The notes beneath the pieces are model-generated. The model did no database searches. It saw only the letters and a program-made list of their open reading frames with translations, and was not told where the DNA came from. This document shows positions 24,011-35,735 of a DNA stretch of 64,000 bases, one piece after another (position 1 is the first letter of the stretch; each line of letters begins with the position of its first letter). Made by a program: the position numbers and the translations under genes. Source of the stretch: Toxotes chatareus (Eukaryota > Chordata > Actinopteri > Toxotidae); contig CM028896.1 in the NCBI GenBank assembly GCA_016801885.1, positions 372,001-436,000 of the forward strand, in the 5' to 3' direction.

Positions 24011-24020
24011 CACTTCCTGG
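24011..24020 (-). promoter_or_regulatory. ETS/PU.1-type site CCAGGAAGTG
   Basis: GGAA core with favourable flanks, on the minus strand and immediately 5' of the candidate first exon. ETS sites near the start are typical of TATA-less myeloid promoters, which would suit a haematopoietic adaptor gene. This is inference from position. Confidence 0.35.
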
Positions 24021-26227
24021 CTTGGCGATTCAGAGCTACTGTATAAAGTGTCATGACACCCTCCCTTCAGCCACAAGAGAAACTGGCTGCAGCACTCACA
24101 CACACACACACACAGACAGGCAGACACACAAACCAGTAAGCCAGCATAAAACCAAGACACATGGTTTCACTTACTGGCATAAAAGCACTCCTCAGCAGTA
24201 GTAACTATTTTATAGCGTTATATTAACCCTAATTTGCGAGATATTGGTAGTTTGAGTTCCTTAAATCCATAGCAGAAATTACAACACTGTGTACATATAC
24301 ACTTATCATGTTTCACTGGCTGTATGACTGCAGTTAGAACTGCATGAATAACTTCCACTTTACAGTGCGGAGGGATTATTCTTCCTAACATCTGATCAGC
24401 AAATGCACCCACACACTAGTTAACTGGAAGCCTGCTGCTATATAAGATGGATAGCCCTGAGTGTGGTGACTTGAAAAAGCATCAGTGTGAAAAAAAAAAA
24501 GACAGATATTTTTTGGTTTCATAGTGCATTGGTATTAACGCAATCAGAACCTGCGCTGCAGGTGTTACGGAGGGGCCCCTGTTCACCAGGGGCCGCTTTC
24601 AGCATTGTAAAATCATCTCGCCAGTTTCATCTCCTGTCTTGTCAACCATTTTGTTTGTGTAAAAGGCAGACGGCACATCTTTATGTAGCATTTATAGGTA
24701 TAGTCTTTGTCACTCTACAATCTGAACCACAGTCATTTGACAGGAAGAGTGAATTTACTGTGGCTTTGCTTTGCCAGTACACAGGCAGTAATCACACTGT
24801 CTCTGTAGGGAGCTACAGTGAATTCTCTCCCCTGCCGCAGCTCATCTGCCTGCAGCGTCTGTGTAGTCTGGGCTTTGTGCTGGTTTGGAGAACTTGGAAC
24901 TCTTTGCCACAAGATAAACAATCCCTCAGCTAAAACCAAGGGTTTAACACACCCCGTCTTTGTGCTGAGATTTCAACAAGAATGTCCTCCTTTGAAGTAG
25001 AGCTAGTGTAATGTAGGCACAGACTGAAACCGTTTAACACTGACTTAATCTCATATTTAACTCTAGAGCTCTCTCACACACTTTCTTTCCATTACATAGA
25101 CCAACTTAGAATTGCTGACAGCTCCGAAACTAAAATGAGAGCTTTAAATAACTTAACTTGGATGTGCAAACATGAGGCGGTACATATACTGTCAGGCATT
25201 TGCTGGGTCTAAACCTCTACCCTTCTGCAGCTGCTATTTAACAGAAAGCCAGAAACTTTTACAGAAAACTATGTACACGCCCATGCAGCACAGTCACCAC
25301 AACTGTTTCCAAAAAGAGGACACAAAGGTCAAAATTGAGAGCAACGTGAACCTCAAAATTTAATTCATTCATCGCTGTCTTAATGAGGCAGTTCACCTGT
25401 TTGAGCTTATCAGGTTTTGTGGGGAAAAACTGATGATTCAGCACCACTGGTGATCCCTGTAAAATGCTGCGGTTTCAGATCAGTTTTATTTCTTCTGTTT
25501 TACAAATAGCATCCCAGCTACACAACAGAACTAGCCATTCCAACCAGAGTTAACATAGATTTACGACCGGTCATTATATTTCCTACAGCTGCACAGTAAT
25601 ATCTCGCCTGTGTTTTCAACTGAATGAATCTCACTGCCTCATGATTAAAGTGGCAACCTGTAAGCTTGCCCTTAGTTTTATTTAGTTTCCCCTGTCTTGG
25701 GAGCAAAGCGCTCACTACTGACGGATGGGAAGTAAGAAAGAATGCACTCTATGCCTATTTTCATCCTCTTTCAGGGAAATTTTTTTTGCTGAGTTGTCAA
25801 TCATTTTTTAGCTAATATTTCCACATAGGAGTCCTAAATCTGTACTGCAAACGTACCAAGACCCAAGCTATGAACTTAGCTCGACACATAACAAATGGTT
25901 TTGGATGTGTGAGGTCTCTGTTGTTAATATGATGTGGATATGTGTGTGTGTTTATTGTTTTTTGGGGTGAGACCAAAGACAGTTTTCCTGCCTCAGACTG
26001 GACAATGAAGTATATTCTTTTGTATTTTTGGTACAGGTCGCCTGCAAATGTTACAATGGATGTCCCTCTGCTATTTATTTAGAAAAGTTCAAACCATTTC
26101 CAACTCTCCTGTGTTGTGTGGCCTCTCTTAAGAGCTGTAACACCTGTTGTATCATATATATCAAGCAGCTATTTAGCTACTAACCTACTAACCTACTTTC
26201 TAGTAGTTGAATATTGTGTCTTATGTA

Positions 26228-26286
26228 AAGTGATGCAAGGAACATCACCTTACATAAGGTATAAGGTGATGTTTCTTACATCACTT
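26228..26286. repeat. Near-perfect 25-bp inverted repeat (hairpin)
   Basis: Left arm 26228-26252 and right arm 26262-26286 are complementary at 24 of 25 positions when one G-U wobble is allowed, with a 9-base loop. The fold has the size of a pre-miRNA stem, but it could equally be a tiny palindromic transposon remnant. Confidence 0.75.
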
Positions 26287-28443
26287 GTATGTATAAAAAT
26301 AGATAGGTGTAAAAAAAATGCTAATGTTAGCCATGCTCTGTGTGGCTTTAGGTTCAACAGTGGAGTTTTGCTGCCATTAGCTGCCATTAAAATGTATGTG
26401 TAACCTTGAAATAATATACAACCTCAGTTGCTACGAGAAGCCCTCCCTTTATTAAGATGAGAATGCTCCTTTTCTGTCGACACTAACAGTTATTTGGTAT
26501 AAAGGTCATTCATTTACCTATATGTTTATTACTGAGGTTGCAGTTTGCAGTGGTGCTGAAGTGAACTGTATTATAATGTGAGGTGTTTCTAATGTTTTGT
26601 CCTCATTTACAAGCATCATAATATTAGAAGCACATTCAAATGTAATGCACTCCAGTACAACTGAAGGGGATGATATTTAAGAATAAAAGAAATCGTCTCC
26701 TTTTACTCACCTGACATGACATAAAGATTTCAGATCTTCTATAGAAATGATCCAGGCAAGAATATAGAGGTAAACAAACAACCAACGCTGTGGTAGCATT
26801 TATGGCATTTTGTATTCATGACTCCCCCAAAGTTCACAACCTCTCAGTTTGAGATAAATGGCCTTTCAGGGTGACAGGGAGTGGCTGTTGAAATATTGCT
26901 GCTGTTCAGAATTTTGTGTCAGACTAGAGTTTAGTACAACAAACATCCCTTTACCAATTTTTCAGTCTGTGATGCTGAATAAACACGCTTCCCTCATGTC
27001 ACTTCTCACATTGTTTAGTGTCATTGCACCGTAACCATGGCTCCATCAATAATGGCTGAATTCAGTTTCAGGGTCCTGATATTGTTCATGCTGGTTCACT
27101 GTCACATAACCATTGTTGATGTTGTCAGTAACACCTGTGCTTTCCTGGTACGACAGCTCCAAATGTGTGCTGTGTGAAAGGCCAACTGCAGTTTACAAGC
27201 ACATCCCACTGGAGTCCAAGACACTACCTGCTGTCATTAAACACGAATGTAGAACTTGAACAGATCAAATAATTCACTTTCTCCATGTTTAAACAGTTGG
27301 CAGCTTGTCTGCACACGCCCACGCAGTCTTCACTGAGTTGTAAGGTTTACTATAGGAGTCTGTCATAAGGTATGATGTCCCAAACATGTTGAAATTTGGC
27401 ATGAGACAGTCCATCTGTGACCTCAGTTAGTAGTTATTGCTCGACATTCATCAGTTTACTTTCCTGCTGTGAGTCTTCAAATCAACTGCCATGGGAATAA
27501 AGTCAGCGTGCACCACTTCCTGTTTGGGGAGTTACGGGGGCACTGCTGCAGCTGCGATGAAGGTTTCTAAGATGTGACAAAACATTAAGCAAATATGTTA
27601 TTGCTTTAATTTTTTTTTTTTTAAATTCCTGTGTGGGAGTTACCATGCAATGAGTGATTTGCATGTTGCAGCTTTTCTTCTGAAAAAGGGACTCGGGGAC
27701 ACAAACAGATGAAAGGTGTAGGCGTATGTGCAAACATGTGGCAGGTATGTGGGGAGGTGGGTAGTGTGTGGAGGGAATGTAGGTAGGAGGATAGATGGCT
27801 ATAGAAACTCCACAGGTTTCTCACTGTGCAGCAAACAAGTGAGAACACTGACATTTCACACATCCCATTTTTAGGTTTAGGGACTGCCTGCATATGTACA
27901 TGATTTATGCCAAAATTTGTTTATTCATACATGGTACAGTTCACTAGTAAAACATGTAGGAGACACTTATTTAGTCGTGGTATTTCTGTATCATTATGAC
28001 AGCTTTCCTGTGCTGCAGGTAGATCAGATTTTCTTTATCCAAACACTTTTACAGTTCCTCCTATGTGCCAGGTTCACAAATCAAAGTGCTGCAAATAATA
28101 ATATTCCTAATAAAAAAGCCTACAGTGCATTGATTACTGAGCCTGTAACAGAGCTGAAACATTAGCTCATGTGAGTGACTATCTTCATCCTGTCTTTACT
28201 CTCTCCACTGCCTGCAAAGGAGTCAAGTTTTTTTTTTTGTTCTATTAATTAAACTCATATTCTTTGCCCTTGTTGACCTTTTGGCTTCGGATGGAACCAA
28301 CAGTGACGGCATCCTCAATGATCTGTTTAAAAAACACTTTCTCACGACTGTAAGCAATGACGTCTGACTCAGATGGGGTTGTAAAAGTTTGAAGGTATAT
28401 TTAGTGCTGACTTAGTCCTAATGAGGGCAGTTGAGTGGGTCGG

Positions 28444-28469
28444 GTGTGTGTGTGTGTGTGTGTGTGTGT
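28444..28469. repeat. (GT)13 microsatellite
   Basis: Uninterrupted GT run, followed by a G-rich segment (28470-28493). Confidence 0.95.
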
Positions 28470-31400
28470 CTGGGGGGTGGGTGGGGTTGGGCGGATTAAG
28501 TACAGTCAATATATGTCTTTATATATATGTGTGTGTGTTTTTCCACACGCACAAGAGGAGACGCAACATCAGACTAACCACAGAAATGATGACTTCCTGT
28601 CTAAACATTGACTATGTCCCAGATCACTGAGGTCTGATCTGCCCATCTGCACATTGTTATTTTTAGAGGGATACATAGATTCATTCATGTGTTGGTGTGG
28701 GCATTGAACTAAACCATCTATATAAACATTTGAAACCGAGTGACAAAGTAATACTGTTGTTAAAAAGATTTAAAATATAGTGAACTAATAACAGCATAAA
28801 GTTCCAGACAGTCATCAGCTATTAATATAGCAACTGAGATTCTGAATTTGATCTTATTTTGTTTTGCTCGGACAACTGGTCATACTGACGTCATTTTTAG
28901 TCAACACATAACTTGCAGTTGCAGCTACCAGGAGCCATTAATTAGCGTTAAGTCATCTTACACCAACTTGTCTCCATTTACAATGGAGCTCTGATTGGTT
29001 GGATGTTTCTTGTGCTGCACCATAGAGAATGGCTGGTCAAAGCACAGCGTCGGAGTTAGACAAAGCGAGTACCTCCCAGTGACAGTCGTGTTAGCATGAA
29101 GGTCCAGTTTTGCAGACTTACTGTTTCCTCAGTAAGCCACAGCGCAGGGACAAATTCATGTAGTTGCATGCAGGTTTGTTAACAAGACAAACCAACATTG
29201 TGACTCCCAAAGCTTGACTGACAGCTTTCACATTGGACTTTCCTTATCTTCTACCGCTACTGATACAATGCTGTTCTTTGTTTGAAATTACACCTATTAG
29301 CCAAAATATTCATGAAATTATTTGTCTGGTTTGCTACTGCTTCGACGAAAATGTTTTTCATTTGTTCGTTTTGCTCATCTTCCTGAAAACAGGAACGTTT
29401 CTTTTACTCTTTGCAGGTTGAACTGTTTTTCTTGAGACTCTTGTGTCATGTGGTATAACCATGATCTTCTATGTTTGACCTGGGAGCCAGCTGTGGCTGC
29501 AAACATGTTACAAGAGTAACCACCGGTTACATCTTCAGCCGTAGTTTTGCACTGCTGAAGAGACTGTGACCCCAGTAACAGACGGTCTAAACACAGTCAA
29601 AACACACTTTATGCTCATTTTTCTTACTTTACATTTTACAACATTGCTTATTGGTCCCTTAAATGACTTCTCTTGTATTTTGAACAAAACAGAACATCCT
29701 GGTATTCCAAAGAAGCTACACAAAAATAAATGTGCGTCACAGCAGAGAGCGAGTGTGTCTCTGTGTGTAAATATATGTTCGCTAGCGTGTGTGTGTGTGT
29801 TAAAAGGGATGTTACTGTTTCCCCTGTAGTGACAGTAACAAGCGGCCGTCCCACACGTCACATCACAGCTCCTCCTCCCACGCTTCTCGCAGAGAGGAAC
29901 ACACAGCGCTATTATTATCACTGACAGGAAACATGTTGAACCACACCAGCGAACTGAACCAACTCTCACTCAGTCTTTTGTCTCTGACTCATCTCTTCCT
30001 TTCTGCTGTTTGGTGGATGCGCATTTCTTTCAGCTCGCTCTCTGTCTTTCTGCTTCAGTAACTTTCAGTTTTCTGACAGTTTTTTTTTCTTTTTTTCCAT
30101 CTCGCGGTATTTTGCCCAGTGCATTGTTCTCTGCCTTGTAATTTTTTTTTACTCTACATGACAAGAAATGATCCACTTGCCCGAATTCCCCTGATTTTCT
30201 CAATCACCTCTGGCCATGCGGATATTTGTTGCACAGTTTTGCTCATGCAGACAGTTCTTCTTACTAAAGATATCCACCTCTGAGACCTCCGCTCTCCCCT
30301 GAATGAAATGGAGATAAGTTCATTGTGAAACTTTTATTTCACATTTACAACTGACCCGCATCACACATTCCTACATACATTTAGTAGGAAAATGAATGAT
30401 GTTCTGTCGACATAATAAATGTCTATGTTGAACTTTTATGCAGAAATTTCAACATATTTTATTCAACAATATTCACTTCTGGCCACTAAAGCTTGATCAA
30501 ATTTTTTTTGCATCAGTGCTTCTCAAACCCTTTTAGCAACTTATTTCAAATGCAAGCGGTCATGAGATTCATTGTTATTTAAACAAGCTTTAAACTTTGA
30601 TAAAATCAGTGATGATTTGAAGAAGAGGACGGGGGGTGTTTACTTCTTCATATTTTTTTCCGAAACCACCATCTTTCCCCAAACGTAATTCAAGTGTAAA
30701 TCTGAGAGATGCAGAATTTTCTAGTAAAACGTCTGCGCTTCATGGAGTGGAAAAATTGTTGCCAGTAAACATGATGCTGGCAGCAACAACATTTCCCACA
30801 ATCTGTATTTGCATAAGATAAACAGCATGGTATAGTACAGGAGTCACCAGTAGGTCACATAGCTTATCTGCTATATTTTTATAATATATTAACCATATAT
30901 CCAGTCTGCTGGATAGCTCTGCAGACTGCTCTCTTTAACAGTGATAAAACATATTGATGACATTTTAATCTGACATTGTATTGGCTGGCTTCATGAAATG
31001 TTACACAACTGAAAGAGTTATTTATGTGGTGGGATTGATGTCTGCAGGTGTTTCACAAGATTTAACGTCTTAAATTCAAACCTACAAACACTAGTCACAC
31101 ATTTCTTTCACACTGGAGTCCACAACCTTCACATAGACATGCACTTAACTCTCTCTCACTCAGTGTTGATCAATGGTCTGATCTGATCAATGATTTTAGC
31201 ACCTTAGGTTGTCTCTCTTGTTTGCACTGGTTAAATAAAGTGTAGCACCACTGAGAAAAAGGAAGGTTTGACATCTTATTGTCAACATCAGAATTTTATT
31301 AGATTTAGATGAAGTAAGATGAAGTCTGCACACGTTCCTGCACAACACTAAAATCAGTCAGTGTCAAAGCACAAACAAAACGTCTGCATAGTGATGTTTT

Positions 31401-31850
31401 CCACTGATTTACAGAATAAAACTGCTGTCTGTTGTGTGAAGCTAAACCCACTGTACCTGCTGTAAGTACGTTAGATTTCCTCTGTCCCAGCTGGGATTTG
31501 ATCCCACATTTCGCTTGTTCTTCAAGGTTTTTTCGCCACTTCTGTTTGCAGCACTGATCATACAATCAAACAGAGAGAAGAAGAAGATCAGATGGATGGA
31601 GGAAAATTCACCTGAGAAAATAAAAAAAATCCCAGAAAAAGTCCCCTCATACTTGTTCACACTGTTGAGAAATTCTGTTATTTGAGTCTGAAACATGTTT
31701 GTACCAGTAACATGACAAAAGCAAACCAAAGCAAATTTATTGTCTTTAGGCAGAAACAATTATGTTTGACTACAGCATTTGTTAAACCTAAATGTACCAT
31801 GCTGATCAGGTTACTGAGAGCGCACGGGAGCTCAGCTGGAGAGGAGGATG

Positions 31851-31865
31851 CTGCCCTCTGGTGGC
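31851..31865 (-). promoter_or_regulatory. Strong CTCF-like motif
   Basis: The minus strand reads GCCACCAGAGGGCAG, a match at every core position of the CTCF consensus CCASYAGRKGGCRS. A second, weaker CTCF-like match (ACTAGATGGTGCC) lies about 100 bp on at 31952-31967 in the same orientation. Confidence 0.6.
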
Positions 31866-31979
31866 GAATAGAGTGCAGAGCCAAAACAATGAATATTTCC
31901 AGTCCGGGGTTGTGAACGACGACTGAAAATTAAAATCCAGAAATCAACACTGGCACCATCTAGTAGTTATCTGACATAT

Positions 31980-32224
31980 CTCTCTGTCGAAGTTAACCTT
32001 ACAGTTGTCAGTCCCAACCATTAAAGTATTTTCAAACCATTAAAAGGTCAGATAAAATAAGCTGGAATAGTAAAATGTAAAATGATCAAAACAACAACAG
32101 AGATATAAACAAAATACTACATCTTCGTTAAGTTAATGAGTAAAATAATGAAAGATCACTTTAAGTTTTAGCCAAAATGACTGTGATGATATCCTGTTGT
32201 TTCCTCCAGCAGAACCACAAGGTT
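31980..32224. other. Intergenic, nothing recognised
   Basis: AT-rich spacer between the CTCF-like sites and a teleost repeat copy. Confidence 0.4.
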
Positions 32225-32450
32225 CACATTTATGGTGTCAAGTATCTCAAACAACTGTTGGATGGACTTTCAAGATATCTGACACAGATATTCATGTTCC
32301 CTTTGGGATGAACTGAAATCACTTTGGTTAATTTCATAGTTTCATTTATCAAAATTTGTCCAGCTAATAACATTCCCATCATCCTTAGCTTTTGTGGTTA
32401 GTGCTAATTGGTAGTGGTGGTGATTCTGGTGTGGGCCAAATCAGTCACAT
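32225..32450 (-). repeat. Teleost 'CTCTGGGGACCATGAATG' family, copy 1
   Basis: The reverse complement carries the order 'catcccaaagggaacatgaa', then 'agtccatccaacagttgttt' and GAGATACTTGACACC. This is a diverged copy of a repeat very common in fish genomes (typical form: CTCTGGGGACCATGAATGTC ... CCATCCAATAGTTGTTGAGAT). Confidence 0.6.
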
Positions 32451-33306
32451 CACCCAAAAAAACTATGTCAGTATGCAGTACCTTTAATTTGTAATTTAGA
32501 AGCTTTGTCTGTAAAGGTGGTAACAGTGCATCAAAGTAACTCACTGTTAAACTTTATGTCACTAAAAACTTTGATTTGCTATTAGACTATTAAACTAAGG
32601 TAGAATACACTGATCTGTGCATTTTTTTTGGAATGCATGTAAACATCCTGTAGCCCCTCAGCACCTCCAATATGTTTTGAATGCTCCATCCTTCTCTCCT
32701 CTCCTCTTTCATGTCTCCTTTTGTAACCCTCACTGTCTCTCCTCTCTCCCTCTCTTTCCTTGGATCTTCTCGAGCTCTTTGAAATAGATTTTTTACAAGC
32801 TCTACAAGAACTTTTCAGGAAATGGAACAAAGCCCAACTAGAAAGCCATCAGTGATTAAAATAGTAGCTTCATGGAGCCAGTATAGCAACAAATAAAATG
32901 GAAAAACCCAATAAAAACTACCAAGAAAAGACAGTGTTTCCTTTAATAAAACTTTTACATGCTGAGTTTATTCTGTAAACACTATTACAACCTGACCAAG
33001 AAATACATCTGTGTCTTGTATTTCAGGACTAATCCCTGAAAAGCTCTCACTCTGTACTGCATAAAGCAGTTGATAAGATAAATGAAATAACTGTCAATGA
33101 ACAGATGAATGTGATGGAAAGAACAGAAAGAAAGATTAATAACTGTTGATCTGAGGAAGCTGTTTGCACAAGCTTTTATTTTCAGATAAGTTTCTATATC
33201 TGCCGCTTTGCTGATGAGTTGGTTTAACGTTTCAAACCAGATCAAAATATGATGTTCATTGAACTTCACCTCAACCTGCACGAAGTCTCATCTTAAGCCA
33301 AGATAC

Positions 33307-33307
<1 letters not shown>

Positions 33308-33394
<87 letters not shown>
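33308..33394. repeat. (AC)43 microsatellite
   Basis: Uninterrupted 87-bp AC run, the longest simple repeat in the window and likely polymorphic. The His-Thr-repeat open frame across it is an artefact. Confidence 0.97.
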
Positions 33395-33395
<1 letters not shown>

Positions 33396-34320
33396 CAGAC
33401 AGTTGCAGCTGGCAGATGTACATGGCATCCACCTAAACTCTCCTCTGGCTGTTCACAGGTCCAGACTCAGACCTGACATCAAAGAGTGTTCAGCCTCCCT
33501 CCCTCCCTCTGTCTCTGATTAACTCTCTTAATTCAACCCCTCCAGGCGACAGGGAGGTTTCATACTGGTCTCTTACACATCAGTATCACTGCCTAAAAGA
33601 CTTTATCAGTGTGTAAATGGAAAATATTAGATGGAGCACTCAAGTGCAACACACACTGCAGCCACAGTGGAAACCCAATGAATGTGGTAAATCAACACCA
33701 TCAAACATAACTGAATACATGTGAAGTATATGAAGAAATGAAAAGATTTATTCTTTTCCTTTATTCTCCAACAGGATAAACATTAATTCATAATCAATTT
33801 AATTCTTTCTATAGGTTTTCCAATTTTCCAAATGTAACCTGTTAAAAGAGACACACAAAAAAAAAAAAACCACAAAGTATAAACTGGCCTTATAAGTGTT
33901 GGACAGGTACTCCTTATACAGCTGCTGTAATGTCTTCATGAGCAACAGAGATGGAAAAATGTATTTATACATTTTATTAATGGCTGCATTTATTTGTGAG
34001 AGAAAGTGACTGATCTATAAATGTTCACAGCCTTATTACAGCACTCGCCTCTCTCTTCCCTGCTGCCTGGAAAGATTCACACTTTACATCCACAAAATGA
34101 CTTCAGGAGTATAAATAGACCTGCCTGGGAATTTCATCTCAGCTGCAGACTTCAGCGCATTTACTGGCATCACGATGACTTTCTAAATAATGTAATTACC
34201 TGCGATTTCAGAAAAATAACAAGCTAAACATCAAGCGACGGAAACATTTAAGAAAACGTTTATTTATTGGGGTTATTTTTGGCAGGAAACTCTTCCCCCG
34301 AGTCTCACCCAAACCTCTGC

Positions 34321-34328
34321 TGACGTCA
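34321..34328. promoter_or_regulatory. Perfect palindromic CRE, TGACGTCA
   Basis: Full 8-base CREB/ATF consensus, about 200 bp downstream of a TATAAATAG at 34112. No transcript can be attached to it from sequence alone. Confidence 0.45.
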
Positions 34329-35668
34329 CAGAGGACCCACATCGCCCACTCACATACACAAAGGTGAGGATTTAAAACATTTCATCATCGATGCAGCAAC
34401 ATGACAAAACATGGAAAATGTGCTCAAAATAGACTGTCCAGTCTGTTCTGTCTCTCCATGTTTGGTAACCTGTCCTTCTTCCAGGTCAGAGACTCTGGAA
34501 GTAATATGACTGACTGTGTGTCTTCCCATCTGGTGTTTAAGCCATTTAGAAGTTAGCTAATATGTTAAATGTTTTGGGGTGTGTGCAGTGTGATATAACT
34601 CTATGTATGTTACCAGAGATGTGTACTACCACAATAGGGGTTCCATGAGACTAAAATTTAATCAAATCTATCACATGTACAAAAACATTTCAGATCCTTA
34701 TCTGGGCAAAAAACAAACAAAAAAACAAAAACAAACAAAGGGTAGTTCAGTGTTTGCTGGACCCAAATGCAAACACATGCAGAGGTAGTCTAGGTAAATG
34801 TAGCAGCTCTTTTATGTCAAGCTGGGGGACAAGATGGCAGAAGGGGAAGCCAGGTACTGGGGTAACATAAGCTCGATGGAAACTAAGAAACTCTTTCATG
34901 AACAAAACAAACAAAGGAGGCGAATGCACAGAAACCAGGAGGAACAAATACAGACCAGCTGGCAAGCAGAGAAGTGGAACACAGAGACTTAAATACACAA
35001 AGGAGGCAGAGGTAATGGAGAACAGGTGAAACACATCAGGGCGGGGCAGACAATCACAAAGGGAGGAAGAAACACCTAACTGATACACAAGGTATGTGCC
35101 TTCAAAATAAAACAGGAAACACCAAACAAGAGTCCAAAAAAAGAGTCGCTGCAGGGGCTGATCAGGACACTGTTTGGCTTGTTAGTATGCTAACATTTCA
35201 CTTCATGTCACTTATATACAGTTAGCATGTTAACATGGAGCATTTTAATTCATATTCTGTGGAGTGACATGGTCACAAGTACAGACAAACACAATGTGCT
35301 GGAGAACATAACAATTGAAATCTGTCATGTCCTGACTGAACACACCTGCTAAGACATTCTTAGTAAAAGTAAGAGCAGCCTTGTAATTAATAACTGGTCA
35401 AATCTCCTTTGGCAGCAATAACCTCAAACAAGCTCTTCCAGTAGCTGTGGATCAGACCCGCACAACATTCAGGAGGAATTCTGGACCTTTCTGCTTCAGC
35501 TCAGAAATATTCTTAGGATGTCTGGTGGTCTGTGTTTGTGTGGCCACTTGTTCAGGGTAGACCCCGCCTCTCACCCAGTGTTAGCTGGGAAGGATTCCCT
35601 TCAGCCTCGAACAAACAAGTGGTTTCTTTTCTGACAAGTGCATGAACACTGAAAAATCAGGGAGCATC

Positions 35669-35735
35669 AAAGTCATTAGGATTCATGTCGTAGGGTCCAC
35701 GAATGTTTGCACCAAATGTCAAGTCCTGATGCCCT
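35669..35735 (+). repeat. Teleost 'CTCTGGGGACCATGAATG' family, copy 2
   Basis: Reads AAGTCATTAGGATTCAT, then 'gggtccacgaatgtttgcac' and CAAATGTCAAG. A short diverged fragment of the same family as at 32.2 and 43.7 kb. Confidence 0.5.

Larger units (their letters stand above)
24021..31850. other. Gene-poor stretch, no gene recognised
   Basis: Holds a CA run at 24095-24114, the hairpin at 26.2 kb and (GT)13 at 28.4 kb (both listed), and a locally GC-richer patch at 29830-29960 with CGGCCG and ACGTCACATCAC that could be regulatory. No protein-coding segment I can name. Confidence 0.4.
32451..35668. other. Intergenic, no gene recognised
   Basis: Contains a pyrimidine-rich tract (32690-32760), the (AC)43 microsatellite, a TATAAATAG at 34112-34120, a perfect CRE at 34321, an A-rich AAAC run (34714-34738), and tagcatg/gttaac-type repeat debris at 35185-35240. 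Another fish repeat fragment ('cagggtagaccccgcctctc', 'ccagtgttagctgggaagga') lies at about 35553-35600. No coding exon that I can name. Confidence 0.4.

Noticed and set aside
24487..24933. 148-codon plus-strand open frame
   Set aside because: No recognisable motif, starts in a poly-A run, no splice or promoter support.
29535..29969. 144-codon minus-strand open frame
   Set aside because: Cysteine- and His/Thr-rich from low-complexity DNA; no motif or splice sites that I trust.
31480..31520. GGGATCAAATCCCA, T-arm-like, on the minus strand
   Set aside because: No A-box at the right distance and no cloverleaf; chance match.
33259..33522. His-Thr repeat protein
   Set aside because: Translation of the (AC)43 microsatellite.
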